Part shown: in pieces, positions 33,835 through 43,350 of the stretch
Layout of the letters: each line of letters opens with the position of its first letter
Numbering within the stretch: position 1 is the stretch's first letter
NCBI GenBank assembly: GCA_018268915.1
Contig: JAFDVQ010000012.1
Coordinates: 47,797 to 111,796, forward strand
Reading direction: 5' to 3'
DNA from: Acidobacteriota bacterium
GTDB taxonomy: Bacteria; Acidobacteriota; Terriglobia; Terriglobales; Acidobacteriaceae
Length of the DNA: 64,000 nt
Notes under the pieces: model-generated
What the model saw: only the letters and a program-made list of their open reading frames with translations
What the model was told of the DNA's origin: nothing
Databases searched by the model: none
Made by a program: the position numbers and the translations under genes

Positions 33835-35658
33835 TCACTTCACTCTGAGAACGATGATGGTTTCGTCGTCGAAGCGGTCCTTGGCGCCCTGGAAGCGCGT
33901 GACGTCGGCGAGGATGGCGTCGGCGATGTGCTGGGCAGGGAGTTCGCGTGAAGTGCAGAGCAGGCTGGCAAGACGATCTTCGCCGTACATGTCGCCTTTT
34001 TCGTTTTCGGCGTCGAGGATACCGTCAGAGACGAAGACGATGGCGTCGCCGGGCTGAGTGGCGACATTGAATTCCTCGTACGTCGCGCTGGGGAACATGC
34101 CGAGCGGGAAGCCTTCGGCCTTTACGGTTACGTTTTCGCCGCCGCGACAGAAGATGGGTTGAATGGCACCGGAGTTGGCCACGGTTAGGGTGCGGTTGTC
34201 GTCGTTCCAGAGAGCGTAGAGCATGACGACATATTGCGACTCCAGCTTGCGTTCCTGGAGGGCCTCGTTGAGGAGGACGAGCATAGCGGCTGGCGCTGGT
34301 TTCTGCTGGACGGCAGAACGCATGATGCCGCTCACAAGAGCCGCAAAGAGGGCAGCGGGAGCCGCCTTGCCGCTGACGTCGCCGAGGACGATGGCGGTCT
34401 GGTTATCGGAGTACTCCAGAAAGTCGTAGAGGTCGCCGCCGATGGCGCGTGCAGGGAGGAAGCTGACCGCGAACTCGGCGTGTTCGTGCTTCGGCGGCGC
34501 GGTTGGAAGCAGACGAAGCTGGACTTCGCGCGCCATGGCGATGTCGCGTTCAAGTTGCTGTTCCTGGCGACGGACCCGCTGGTAGAGACGCGCATTCTCG
34601 ATTGCGATGGCGATCTGAGCTGCCATGGTGGTCAGGGTCCGAACGTGGTCTTCGTTGAAGAAGGCGGTTCGCGTGTGCTCAAGATCGAGGACTCCGATGA
34701 CGCGCTCTTTATAGAAGAGAGGAACGATGAGTTCGGAGCGCGTCTCCGCGTTCATCGGGAGGTAGCGCTGGTCTTTGCGGACATCGGGCACGTTGATGGG
34801 ACGCCACTCGCGTACAGCCGCGCCGACCAGTCCGGTGGTGACGGATATCCGGCGCATCGGAGCCTGTGCGTAGCCAAATCGCCAGGCATAGCGCGTGATC
34901 AGCGTCTCGCCCTTTTCATCGAGAAGCATGATTGAAAACATCTGGTAGTCGATGAGGCGGCGAAGAAGATTGCCGACCTTAGCGAGCAGCGGATCCAGAT
35001 CGAGGATGGAGATGATCTCGGTGGAGATTTCGTTGAGGACAGAGAGCGTTTCGGCCTGGCGCGAGACGCGAGTGTAGAGGCGAGCGTTTTCGATGGCCTG
35101 CGCGATGCGCGAACCTGTCAGCGTGAGCAGGTGCAGGTGTTCGGGCTTGAAGAAGCCGGTCTGCTCGCTTTCGAGGTCGAGAACTCCGATGAGGCGATTT
35201 TTCAGGATGAGCGGGATGGCCAGTTCGGAGCAGACATTTGGGTTGACGTCAATATAGCCCTCGACCTGGCTGACGTCGTTCACCAGCATGGGCTGGCGAG
35301 TCAAGGCGGCCTGGCCGACGACACCCTTGCCGAGTGGGATGCGCATGCGTTGGGTTTCCGGCGTGTGGCCGATCTGGAAACGCATGCGAAGTTCGTTGGT
35401 CCGGTCGTTCAGAAGAAGGATGGAAAAGATTTTGTACGGGATGATGGAGCGAACGAGCTCTGAAGTGCGATTCAGAAGCGTCTGCAGGTCGAGAGTGGTG
35501 TTGAGTGTGTCAGCAATCTGCGCAAGGTAGCGGAGATCGGTGGATTCCACGCGGGGATTGGCAACGTCGAGATGCGCGTGCGGGTTCGCGGAGTCAGCAG
35601 GGCGATAGTCGCCTTCGTACTCGGGCTCCGGGCGCGTAGTGGGGGAGTTGGATGACAT
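33835..35658 (-). CDS. GAF-GAF-PP2C (RsbU/SpoIIE-type) protein phosphatase
   Basis: 607 residues. After a short polar N terminus come two GAF domains in tandem (about 40-190 and 210-360); each contains an FFKPEH/FNEDH-type element followed by an IAxAIENARLY helix. A linker coiled coil (QRVRRQEQQLERDIAMAREVQ, cut here to RRQEQQLERDIAMAREVQ) leads to the SpoIIE-like phosphatase (about 390-605) with the metal motifs AIGGDLYDF, ALGDVSGKA-like VLGDVSGKAAPA, and FVSDGILDAENEKG. Such proteins dephosphorylate anti-anti-sigma factors in stress signalling; no partner rsb genes are nearby. Probably soluble. It is a likely single or two-gene unit ahead of aroA. Confidence 0.88.
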   Translation of the reverse strand: MSSNSPTTRPEPEYEGDYRPADSANPHAHLDVANPRVESTDLRYLAQIADTLNTTLDLQTLLNRTSELVRSIIPYKIFSILLLNDRTNELRMRFQIGHTPETQRMRIPLGKGVVGQAALTRQPMLVNDVSQVEGYIDVNPNVCSELAIPLILKNRLIGVLDLESEQTGFFKPEHLHLLTLTGSRIAQAIENARLYTRVSRQAETLSVLNEISTEIISILDLDPLLAKVGNLLRRLIDYQMFSIMLLDEKGETLITRYAWRFGYAQAPMRRISVTTGLVGAAVREWRPINVPDVRKDQRYLPMNAETRSELIVPLFYKERVIGVLDLEHTRTAFFNEDHVRTLTTMAAQIAIAIENARLYQRVRRQEQQLERDIAMAREVQLRLLPTAPPKHEHAEFAVSFLPARAIGGDLYDFLEYSDNQTAIVLGDVSGKAAPAALFAALVSGIMRSAVQQKPAPAAMLVLLNEALQERKLESQYVVMLYALWNDDNRTLTVANSGAIQPIFCRGGENVTVKAEGFPLGMFPSATYEEFNVATQPGDAIVFVSDGILDAENEKGDMYGEDRLASLLCTSRELPAQHIADAILADVTRFQGAKDRFDDETIIVLRVK

Positions 35659-35826
35659 TGGGACGAAGACGATGATACAGGACGAGGAACTCAGCGAACG
35701 ATAGAACGAGGTGGCAAGGGTACAAGAAGAAGAAGGGGCGAGAGGGTGACTGACAGGACAGAAGACACGCAGAACGGCTCGAATCGTGAGGCGATTGTGA
35801 TCCTCAGGCCTTGGTCTGGCTGTCTT

Positions 35827-36582
35827 TTACTCCGCGCCGAGTTCTCGGACGATGTTGACGGATGCAGAGGCACCGATGCGATTGGCGCCGGCGTCCAACA
35901 TGGTCTTAACGTCGGCTAGTGTGCGGATACCGCCCGAGGCCTTGACGCCACAGCGTCCGCCAGCTACGCCGCGCATAAGCGCTACGTCCGCGGCAGTCGC
36001 TCCGCCACCACCAAAGCCAGTGGAGGTCTTGATGAAGTCGGCTCCGGCCTGAATCGCGAGTTCAGCACCGCGAAGCTTCTCTTCGACGTTGAGCATAGAG
36101 GTCTCGAGGATCACCTTCAGAATCGCGCCATGGTGATGCGCAACATTGGCGACCGCGTGCACCGTATGTTGGACGGCGTGGTGGTTGCCGCTTTTGAGTT
36201 GGCCGATCGGGATGACCATGTCGAGTTCTTTCGCACCGAGACGCGCAAGCGCGGCGGCCTCCTGGCGGAGAGTGGAAACGAGCGATGCGCCGAAAGGAAA
36301 CCCGATGACTACGCCGACAGGAATCCCAGTGCCGGAGAGTATCTCAACGGCGACAGGAACCCAAACTGGGTTGACCATTGCACAGGCGAAGCGATAGCGG
36401 ATCGCCTCGTCGCAGAGGCTCTCAATCTGCTCGCGAGAAGCTTCTGGCTTCAGAATGGTGTGGTCGATGACCTGGGCAAGAGTTTGCCAGGAAGCAAGGG
36501 CCTGGGTTGTGAAGGCGGCTGAATCGAAAGTTCCGTGATCAAAGTCGAGATCTTCATCTCGGATCGGGGTAATTGCTGCCAT
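35827..36582 (-). CDS. deoC: deoxyribose-phosphate aldolase
   Basis: 251 residues. The class I aldolase DeoC is clear: IDHTILKPEA at the start, GVVIGFPFGAS, Asp121 in KELDMVIPIGQLKSG, the Schiff-base Lys185 in ADFIKTSTGFGGGGAT and GVKASGGIRT with the third catalytic Lys. It splits deoxyribose-5-phosphate into glyceraldehyde-3-phosphate and acetaldehyde in nucleoside breakdown. The N-terminal 35 residues are longer than usual. GGAGC lies about 8 bases before the ATG. It sits with hpt on the same strand, which fits nucleoside/base salvage. Confidence 0.93.
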   Translation of the reverse strand: MAAITPIRDEDLDFDHGTFDSAAFTTQALASWQTLAQVIDHTILKPEASREQIESLCDEAIRYRFACAMVNPVWVPVAVEILSGTGIPVGVVIGFPFGASLVSTLRQEAAALARLGAKELDMVIPIGQLKSGNHHAVQHTVHAVANVAHHHGAILKVILETSMLNVEEKLRGAELAIQAGADFIKTSTGFGGGGATAADVALMRGVAGGRCGVKASGGIRTLADVKTMLDAGANRIGASASVNIVRELGAE

Positions 36583-36733
36583 TTTCTTGCTCCTCGTTCA
36601 GGGCCGCTCTTTTGGTCTTCGGCGGCTTGCCTTGCTTATTCCGGCTGTTGAGTATAGTCCCTGGATAGCTGCCGGGCCATTGGCAACGGAGATTCCGAGA
36701 TGACGAAAGAAACTAGTCGGCGAATCATGCGTA

Positions 36734-37096
36734 TCAGGCAGTAAACAGCCTGGTCTGAGATATGTCCATGCGGGCGATAAGGCCGTCGCGGAATTGGTAC
36801 GTATGGTAGACGGTTGCGTCCACAAGGAGGTTGCCTTGCAGGTCGTGGACCACCTGATGCACAGTAACCGTCCAATTGTTGTGCTCGTCAGGGTCGATGG
36901 ATAGAGGATCGACGCGAGGTTTAAGGGTTGTGAATTGGCGGGTCCAGTAATTGCGCACCGCATCCTTTCCATGGACGTGGCCGCCTTCCATTCCATTGGC
37001 CCATTCCACTTCTGGATGCATGCGTGAGACTACGGCTTCGATGTCTCGGGCGTTGAAATCGCGGTAGGCAGCGGTGAGTATTTCGCGTTCAGACAT
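36734..37096 (-). CDS. SnoaL-like / NTF2-fold protein
   Basis: 120 residues of the NTF2-like (SnoaL) cone fold: ILTAAYRDFNARDIEAVVSRMHPEVEWAN is the typical start (given in parts: ILTAAYRDFNARDIEAVV and MHPEVEWAN), followed by GKDAVRNYWTRQF and a FRDGLIARMDI strand near the end. These small proteins are often hydrolases, isomerases or ligand-binding subunits; a function cannot be read. ATG 37096 is chosen over the upstream in-frame ATG at 37204, which would overlap the hpt coding sequence. It starts 22 bases below hpt and is probably co-transcribed with it. Confidence 0.75.
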   Translation of the reverse strand: MSEREILTAAYRDFNARDIEAVVSRMHPEVEWANGMEGGHVHGKDAVRNYWTRQFTTLKPRVDPLSIDPDEHNNWTVTVHQVVHDLQGNLLVDATVYHTYQFRDGLIARMDISQTRLFTA

Positions 37097-37118
37097 ACAG
37101 GGACTTCTCGGCTTTGGA

Positions 37119-37664
37119 CTATTCGGGGTGATCGGGCGCCATGAGGCAGATGTCGGGTAGGTTGCGATATCGCTCGGCATAATCCATTCCGTACCCGATG
37201 ACAAATAAGTTTGGTATGGAGAATCCGACGTAATCGGCTTCGATTTTCTCGATGCGGCGCGATGGCTTGTCGAGGAGAGCGGCGATGCGAAGTGTCTTGG
37301 GTTTCTGCTGGAGGAAGACCTTTCGCAGATACGAGAGAGTAAGGCCGGTATCTAGAATGTCCTCAACGATCAAGACGTTTTTGCCTTCGATTGGCTCGTC
37401 AAGGTCCTTGATCAGTTTCACGGCTCCGGAAGACCGCTGGCCTTTGCCGTAGCTGGAAACGGCAACGAAGTCGAAGGTAGTGTCGACGTTGATAGAGCGA
37501 GCCAGGTCAGCCAGGAAGAGTGCGGCGCCTTTCAGGACTCCTACCATGACCAGTTTTTCGTCGTTCAGGTCTCGAGCAATGCGCGCACCCATCTCAATGA
37601 CCTTCTCTGCTATCTGTTGACGAGTGTAGAGGACCTCAAGTCCTTGGTAGGTGATGGTGGCCAT
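37119..37664 (-). CDS. hpt: hypoxanthine phosphoribosyltransferase
   Basis: 181 residues, normal for Hpt. The PRPP-binding loop VLIVEDILDTGLTL is present, with VGVLKGAALFLADLAR near the N terminus and the flexible-loop SSYGKGQRSSG. The C terminus has DYVGFSIPNLFVIGYGMDYAERYRNLP (cut as FSIPNLFVIGYGMDYAERYR), the base-binding strand of this family. It salvages hypoxanthine and guanine to IMP and GMP. No clear ribosome site precedes the ATG. It heads a short minus-strand run with the SnoaL-like gene, and deoC is next. Confidence 0.93.
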   Translation of the reverse strand: MATITYQGLEVLYTRQQIAEKVIEMGARIARDLNDEKLVMVGVLKGAALFLADLARSINVDTTFDFVAVSSYGKGQRSSGAVKLIKDLDEPIEGKNVLIVEDILDTGLTLSYLRKVFLQQKPKTLRIAALLDKPSRRIEKIEADYVGFSIPNLFVIGYGMDYAERYRNLPDICLMAPDHPE

Positions 37665-37785
37665 GAAATTAGTATCGCGCGAGAAGGTGGTGAAAGCAGG
37701 GGCTTTCTGTGAAAATCAAGGTGCGCGAACTGGCGGTAGACGCTTGTAACTGTGTCGAACTTCGGGACGTCTATACTGAAGAAGA

Positions 37786-38574
37786 ATGGTTCCCTACATA
37801 CATATCTGGCATTTCAGCATTCCGACTTTCGGCCTGATGCTGTGGCTTGCGGCTGTCGCCGCGGCAATTGTGATGGACCGCGGTTTCAAGAGAGCGGGTC
37901 AAGATGCGGACGCTGTGGGAATGGTCGCGATTGCGGTGCTGGCCGGAATTATCGGAGCGAAGTTGTGGCATGTGATTGACACTCCCAGTGAGTTCCGGGA
38001 TCTGGGGTGGCGAGTCCTCTGGGACACTGCAGGGTTCGCGTGGTTTGGCGGTATGGTCTTCGGCATTTCGGCTCTACTTTTTCAGGGTTGGTGGGCAAAG
38101 ATTGGTGCGCTGCGCACCTTGGATCTGGCTGCTCCAGCGGCTGCGATTGGCTACGGCATCGGGCGCATCGGGTGTTTTCTCTCGGGGGACGGATGCTATG
38201 GGATTGAAACCAAACTGCCATGGGGCATGGGCTTTCCGAATGGGATCGAGCCCACTCCGCCTGGGGTGCGAGTGCATCCGACTCCTCTCTATGAGTTTGG
38301 CGTGGGACTGGTGATTGGCTGGTACCTCTGGTGGCGCGCCGGAAAGCGGCACGGAACCGGCGCAATAGTCGGAGAGTACCTGGTTCTCAGCGGAATAGCA
38401 CGATTTCTGGTTGAATTTATACGACGTAATCCAAAGATCCTCGCGGGGTTATCGAATGCCCAGATGGCGAGTTTGGGATCTGTATTGGTCGGCGCGGGGC
38501 TGATATGGTGGGCGAGTCGAAATCCCCGCTCTGAGCCCGAGGCGGGTGCGGCACCTGTTGAGAAGGCTGCTTGA
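37786..38574 (+). CDS. lgt: prolipoprotein diacylglyceryl transferase
   Basis: 262 residues with about seven membrane segments. The Lgt pattern is seen: the opening HIWHFSIPTFGLM, the IIGAKLWHVID helix end, the FAWFGGMVFG strand with the catalytic-region Gly pair, and GIGRIGCFLSGDGCYG, which is the Lgt signature region in its GxxGxRxGCFxxGxxYG form. HPTPLYEF and GEYLVLSGIARFLVEFIRRNP close the core. It adds a diacylglyceryl group to the lipobox cysteine of prolipoproteins at the inner membrane. It is divergent from hpt. Confidence 0.92.
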   Translation: MVPYIHIWHFSIPTFGLMLWLAAVAAAIVMDRGFKRAGQDADAVGMVAIAVLAGIIGAKLWHVIDTPSEFRDLGWRVLWDTAGFAWFGGMVFGISALLFQGWWAKIGALRTLDLAAPAAAIGYGIGRIGCFLSGDGCYGIETKLPWGMGFPNGIEPTPPGVRVHPTPLYEFGVGLVIGWYLWWRAGKRHGTGAIVGEYLVLSGIARFLVEFIRRNPKILAGLSNAQMASLGSVLVGAGLIWWASRNPRSEPEAGAAPVEKAA

Positions 38575-38724
38575 AGCTGACGTGCTCAGTTTTTTCCATA
38601 TTGTAGACAACTGCCAAATCGATTTCGTAATCGAAGATCTATGGGCGCATGGGGTGAGTTTTGCGCCTTCTACAAATGCTCGGTCTCTTTCTGAAGCCGT
38701 TCCGGTCATCCAACGGGGAAACAC

Positions 38725-41142
38725 GTGAATGCAGAGCGGTCGGATTTCCGATCGAGTTGCGTTGGTGAATCACCGCGCGTAACGAAACGACCCCGGGAGC
38801 GCGAATCATCGATGGCAATTTCACACCGTGACGCCCTGGAAATCACACAAGGGCAACCGGGGAACAGCGACACCAGACTGGCTGGATTGCTCGGAAGAGC
38901 TCCGATTGCGATCGCCTACCTTGATGGCGAGGATCACCGCTACAAATTTGTGAATGAGCTCTACGTTCGCGCGGCAGGACGAGAGCAGGCTTCAGACCTT
39001 GTTGGTCTGCCTATCCGTGAAGCGCTTCCTGAGTTGGAAGGATCGGGTGTCTACGAACTCCTTGATGGAGTTTTTCGTACCGGTACCGCCTACCATGGCA
39101 AGGATTTCAAAGTGCCGATCCGTCAGGCTGCGAGCGGCCTGGTCGAGGATCGCTATTTTGATTTCAGCTACGATCCCGTCCTGTCAGACAAGGCCGAGGT
39201 CGAGGGAATCTTCGTTCTCGCCGTCGATATGACAGAGCGCGTGGCGAACAGACGGGTTATCGAGGAGAGCGAAGAACGACTGAGGCTTGCTCAGGAGGCA
39301 GCGGAAGTAGGTACGTGGGAGTGGGATCCGGTGGAAAATAAGCGGACGCTATCGCCGGAGATGCACCGCATGTACGGAACCGACGCCCGCACGAGCGATG
39401 AGGAAATCTACCGGATTTGGTCGTCGCGTGTGTACCCTGCCGATTGGCCGCAGATGCAATATGCAATGGCCGAGTGTCAACGGACAGGCACCCTCGAACT
39501 CGAATACCGGTATCAGCATCCTGAGCGAGGACTTCGTTATCACCATTCGAAGGGGCGGCGGATGGTCGGATCGTCGCGATTCTTTGGAGTGGTTGGCGAC
39601 ATCACAAACCGCAAGAGGTCCGAGGAGGCTCTCCATCGCCGCGAAGAGGAGTTTCGGAGCCTGGCAGACGCGATGCCGCAGCTCGTATGGATGGCGGATC
39701 CGGATGGGTATGTTTATTGGTTCAATCAGCGCTGGTACGACTACACGGGCACAACAGCAGATCAGAATTGCGGATGGGGATGGCGGTCAGTTCACGATCC
39801 CCAAGGCTCGGAGCAGGTTCTGAGCAGATGGAAAGATTCGCTTGAGTCGGGAAATCCTTTCGAGATCGTTTCGCGCCTGAAAGACAAGAGCGGCGAATTC
39901 CGACCTTTTCTAACAAGGGCTGTGCCTCTTCGCGATTCTGCGGGAACGATTACGCGGTGGTTTGGAACGAGCACTGACATCAGCGGAGAGTTAAAAATCC
40001 GCCGGGAGATCGAGAACAGCCAGGCGAAGCTGGGGGAGGCACTTGTCGCGTCGCAACGGTTGGCGGCAATTGTCGAGTCATCGGATGACGCGATTATCGG
40101 GAAAGATCTGAACGGCATCGTAACGAGTTGGAATCCTTGTGCGGAGAGGATGTTCGGATATACGGCTGAAGAGATGATCGGGCAGTCGATCCGGAATACT
40201 ATTCCGCAGGCTTTGTTCGCTGACGAAGACAGAATTATGTCCGCAGTATCCCGGGGAGAACGAACCGAGCACTTTGAAACCGTGCGGACGCGAAAGGACG
40301 GTGAGTGCATCGAGGTCTCTCTGACGCTTTCGCCTGTTTATGACGCAGATGGAAATATCACGGGAGTGGCCAGCATCTCCAGGGATATTTCGCAGCAAAA
40401 AAAGGTGGAAAAGGCGCTTCATACCACGGAGAGGCTTGCGACCGTAGGCAGGATGGCGGCGACGATCGCTCACGAAATCAACAATCCTCTGGAAGCGGTG
40501 ACGAATCTTGTCTATCTTGCGCAAAGCTGTATGACAGACGAGGCTGGCAAGGGTTTCCTGCAGCACGCACAACAGGAGCTCGCCCGTGTAGCGCTACTTA
40601 CGAAGCAGACACTGGGCTTCTATCGGGAAACGACGGGGGCGCGGCAACTGACGCTTGGAGAACTTGTGGTCCCCCTAGTGTCTGTGTTCTCCGCGCGCGC
40701 TCGTAATAAGCAGATCTCGATTGAGACACAAATCAGACAAGATCCAAAGATCATTGGAATTCCCGGTGAGATTCGTCAGCTGTTTGCAAATCTGTTGAAC
40801 AACAGCATTGACGCTGTACCGAATAACGGCCGCATTGTGATTCGGGTCGAACGGGGACGAGAGCGCAGCGGAGCGATGCGATGTGGCGCACGCCTAACAG
40901 TGTGCGACAACGGACCAGGCATTGCCCTCGATATCCGGAAGAAGCTGTTCGAGCCTTTCTTCACGACCAAGACAGAAGTGGGGACCGGGCTCGGTCTGTG
41001 GGTGAGCTCCAATGTTGTGCAAAAGCATGAAGGAACGATCAAGGTGAAGAGCAGCGCCCACACAGGAAAGAGCTGGACAGTCTTCTCGGTTTTCTTTCCG
41101 TCGACTCCTGTGCCGCAGGCCGCTGCTACTGAGGATCATTGA
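38725..41142 (+). CDS. multi-PAS hybrid-less sensor histidine kinase
   Basis: Up to 805 residues from GTG 38725 (GGGGA upstream; an in-frame ATG at 38812 is possible). Four PAS-like domains follow each other: about 50-170, 180-295, 305-430 (LVWMADPDGYVYWFNQRWYDYTG-type, cut as LVWMADPDGYVYWFNQ) and 445-565 (SDDAIIGKDLNGIVTSWN). Then come the dimerisation helix with the phospho-acceptor His583 in IAHEINNPLEAVTN, and a HATPase domain with LLNNSID, VCDNGPGIA and GTGLGLWV. There are no membrane segments, so it is a cytoplasmic sensor. Its 3' end overlaps the convergent receiver gene by 17 bases. Signal unknown. Confidence 0.9.
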   Translation: MNAERSDFRSSCVGESPRVTKRPRERESSMAISHRDALEITQGQPGNSDTRLAGLLGRAPIAIAYLDGEDHRYKFVNELYVRAAGREQASDLVGLPIREALPELEGSGVYELLDGVFRTGTAYHGKDFKVPIRQAASGLVEDRYFDFSYDPVLSDKAEVEGIFVLAVDMTERVANRRVIEESEERLRLAQEAAEVGTWEWDPVENKRTLSPEMHRMYGTDARTSDEEIYRIWSSRVYPADWPQMQYAMAECQRTGTLELEYRYQHPERGLRYHHSKGRRMVGSSRFFGVVGDITNRKRSEEALHRREEEFRSLADAMPQLVWMADPDGYVYWFNQRWYDYTGTTADQNCGWGWRSVHDPQGSEQVLSRWKDSLESGNPFEIVSRLKDKSGEFRPFLTRAVPLRDSAGTITRWFGTSTDISGELKIRREIENSQAKLGEALVASQRLAAIVESSDDAIIGKDLNGIVTSWNPCAERMFGYTAEEMIGQSIRNTIPQALFADEDRIMSAVSRGERTEHFETVRTRKDGECIEVSLTLSPVYDADGNITGVASISRDISQQKKVEKALHTTERLATVGRMAATIAHEINNPLEAVTNLVYLAQSCMTDEAGKGFLQHAQQELARVALLTKQTLGFYRETTGARQLTLGELVVPLVSVFSARARNKQISIETQIRQDPKIIGIPGEIRQLFANLLNNSIDAVPNNGRIVIRVERGRERSGAMRCGARLTVCDNGPGIALDIRKKLFEPFFTTKTEVGTGLGLWVSSNVVQKHEGTIKVKSSAHTGKSWTVFSVFFPSTPVPQAAATEDH

Positions 41143-41503
41143 GGCACTTTATCAGCACTTTAGGATGAACCGGCTTGGCGAGGATCTCGAAGTGGTGGCC
41201 GTCTGCCTCGGCGCGTTGAAGAAGATCGGCAGTTGCTGCCTGACCTGAGAATAATATGATGCGGCAGTTGGGAGCGAGCTGAGAGATGCGAATTGCAGCA
41301 TCGATACCTGTCATACCTTCCATGATGACGTCGCTAATGAGTACATCGGGGGAGAGTTGTGCCGCCGTCGTGATTGCATCCTGGGCCGTGTAGACGGCTT
41401 GAGCCTCAAAACCATTGCGGTTAAGGATTAACGCCAGGGTATTGGCGATTATTTGTTCATCATCCAGGATGAGGACACGTCTCGATGTCTGAAGCGCTGC
41501 CAT
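41126..41503 (-). CDS. single-domain response regulator (receiver only)
   Basis: 125 residues from ATG 41503 (AAGGA 6 bases upstream); the open frame to 41566 is not supported. The receiver domain is complete: acidic pair in LILDDEQ, phospho-acceptor Asp58 in VLISDVIMEGM, the LFSG switch Ser/Thr and Lys110 in ILAKPV. No output domain is present, so it is a CheY/Spo0F-like relay or diffusible regulator. It runs tail to tail into the PAS kinase gene, with the two stops overlapping by 17 bases; the facing genes may form a functional pair despite opposite strands. Confidence 0.88.
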   Translation of the reverse strand: MAALQTSRRVLILDDEQIIANTLALILNRNGFEAQAVYTAQDAITTAAQLSPDVLISDVIMEGMTGIDAAIRISQLAPNCRIILFSGQAATADLLQRAEADGHHFEILAKPVHPKVLIKCLNDPQ

Positions 41504-41888
41504 TTTGTTCCTTGTTCCGGTTGAGCAAACTCTGGAGTCTGAAACGTCCGGCGAACGGAACAGCAAGATTCAGAGGCCCATGATCCAGTTGCGAAATACA
41601 AGTTGTCCCTTTGAGAGAGGTTGAAATCGACTCTCAGAAACCTCAATGCCCAGGCGTTGCGATTTGCATGGGGAATTGAAATGAGTGTTACAAATCCTGC
41701 AAATTCTTGTAACTGGGTAAACTCCTAGGTCATTTGAACTTGCGCTCGAGCAATGCGGGGAAATGGGCGAAACCCGGTTCTGCTAGTTGCAGACACGAAA
41801 ATGCCTGATAAGTCGCTAAGTATTTTTTCTTTCGAGCAAGTTTTCACCGAACCTTATGGATCTGTGAATCACCGCCTCCGGAATGCTT
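41504..41888. other. 385-base gap between response regulator and SprT-like gene
   Basis: No gene or RNA could be recognised. The part at 41606-41646 contains GAGAG and CTCTC arms, with GAGGTT and AACCTC arms nested, giving a weak imperfect hairpin upstream of the response regulator. The stretch 41640-41760 is AT-rich and could hold the response-regulator promoter, but I cannot place convincing -35 and -10 boxes. Confidence 0.5.
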
Positions 41889-42593
41889 CTAGAGGCGCTT
41901 CAGGAAGGCGACGGCCTCGCGCAGTTGGGGGAAACGAGCCTCATCGGCTTTGAACTCGCGGGAGTGCACACAGCGGCGGAGGCCGCGCATTTTTACAGGA
42001 TGTTTCAAATGGAGCATCTCGTGGTACAGCAGGTACTCAACGGCGTAGCGCGGACTCGAGGGCCGGTCGAAGACGCGGCTCACGACAATAGTATTGTGGG
42101 CGGCATCGTAATGCCCGAGAGACCGACGCGCTATGCCTTCGCTCCAGGTGAGATCGGGACGGCCCAGCATCCCGTTGAAGAAGCGATCGTTCAGTGAGTC
42201 GAAGACTTCCTCGAGGTTGTAGAAGTGTCCGTTCGGACCGGTGTAACGCTTGCTGCCTCGGGCATGGCGGATAAGCTCGGTCTGGCGGGTAACTGCGGCG
42301 CTGGTGGTGAAGCGCTTAAAGCGAACATTGTGCGCAGCATCGACCGGCTTCTTATAGAGCTTAGCGATAAGAATGTGGGCGATGGCGCGAATGACGCTTT
42401 CAGGCGCGCCTTCGATGAGGTCAGAGAGGCTTACGAAGATCCTGCCTTCGCGCAGACGGATCGTGGTGTTGAGCGATGTGAAACGACGGAAGCGTACCGA
42501 TACAGGAGGGATCGGCGCTCGTGGGCGCAATGCACGATATTCCTGTTCAAAGATGGGGATAAGATCTACGTTCACCAAATTTGAAAGTAGCAC
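41889..42593 (-). CDS. SprT-like putative zinc metalloprotease
   Basis: 234 residues. The key sign is YLLYHEMLHLKHP, an HExxH zinc motif, preceded by the typical SprT context FYNLEEVFDSLNDRFFNGMLGRPDLTWS (cut as EEVFDSLNDRFFNGML) and followed by HSREFKADEARF, which supplies the third His and acidic residues. The first half contains an additional basic segment and no membrane helix. The start is GTG at 42593. SprT-like proteases in eukaryotes cut DNA-protein crosslinks; bacterial members are uncharacterised. It is likely a single gene. Confidence 0.78.
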   Translation of the reverse strand: MLLSNLVNVDLIPIFEQEYRALRPRAPIPPVSVRFRRFTSLNTTIRLREGRIFVSLSDLIEGAPESVIRAIAHILIAKLYKKPVDAAHNVRFKRFTTSAAVTRQTELIRHARGSKRYTGPNGHFYNLEEVFDSLNDRFFNGMLGRPDLTWSEGIARRSLGHYDAAHNTIVVSRVFDRPSSPRYAVEYLLYHEMLHLKHPVKMRGLRRCVHSREFKADEARFPQLREAVAFLKRL

Positions 42594-42702
42594 ATTCAGA
42601 GGCAGGGAACTGGGGAGCGATGGCTAGGACGGGAGAAGGCATAGACGTCTGCTCGGAAAGTAGGAGGTTCGCTGCCTGGCGATGCCAGGACTAGATGTGG
42701 CG

Positions 42703-43245
42703 CTATTGCGGTTTGGGTTCGGCGCGTTCCTGACCGCGCTCGTCTTTGTGAGCGTCGAAGTAGGTGGTCTGCTCGGTAAACAGTCGCTGTGCCTGGTCGG
42801 CGACATCCTGTCCGGCTTCGATGGCCTCCTTGCGCGAGAGGTCGAAGCCGTTTTCGCCGGCGAGGGCGCGGAGGGCGCGAAGCCACTGCTGCGATTGCTC
42901 AGCCAGACTCTTCAGTGCTGGCCGCATGTCGGCGTGGCGGTCGGAGTACACGTCTAGGTTGGAGCCGAGTTCATCCATCAGCGTGGCCACGTCTTGCAGT
43001 TCCTGATCAAGGCGACTTGCGCGAGCTTCGGATTTGCCGCGATTGGTTAGAGCTCTGACAGCGCTCACGTGTTCGCTGACGTAGGCGGTGTACAGCTTTA
43101 TGCGCTGATTCGGATCAATTCCGGCTTCGCGGATCTTATCGACCTGAGCTTCAGTGAGCGGGTCGTGGTGCTGTTTCTGTGCGATGCCGCTATTGGCCAG
43201 GAGAGAGAGAACGATGGCGGCGGGAAGATGAAGGAAGGAACGCAT
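42703..43245 (-). CDS. small secreted helical protein, unknown
   Basis: 180 residues from ATG 43245 (an in-frame ATG at 43272 is the alternative). A signal peptide (MRSFLHLPAAIVLSLLANSGIAQ) precedes a highly charged, helical body rich in Arg, Glu, Gln and Ala, with repeated heptad-like stretches such as LDQELQDVATLMDELGSNLDV. No known domain can be recognised. It follows the similar gene at 43351-43809 on the same strand, so the two form a small operon of exported helical proteins. The function is unknown; a periplasmic chaperone or adaptor role is only a guess from the fold. Confidence 0.7.
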   Translation of the reverse strand: MRSFLHLPAAIVLSLLANSGIAQKQHHDPLTEAQVDKIREAGIDPNQRIKLYTAYVSEHVSAVRALTNRGKSEARASRLDQELQDVATLMDELGSNLDVYSDRHADMRPALKSLAEQSQQWLRALRALAGENGFDLSRKEAIEAGQDVADQAQRLFTEQTTYFDAHKDERGQERAEPKPQ

Positions 43246-43350
43246 GACGTGCGCTGTCACCTTGCATTCCATTCAATCACACAGCAAAGGGAGCGGCAAC
43301 GAGCACACGATCTTGAGCAGAGACCAGCCTCCGGTCAAAAGGAAGCCGCT

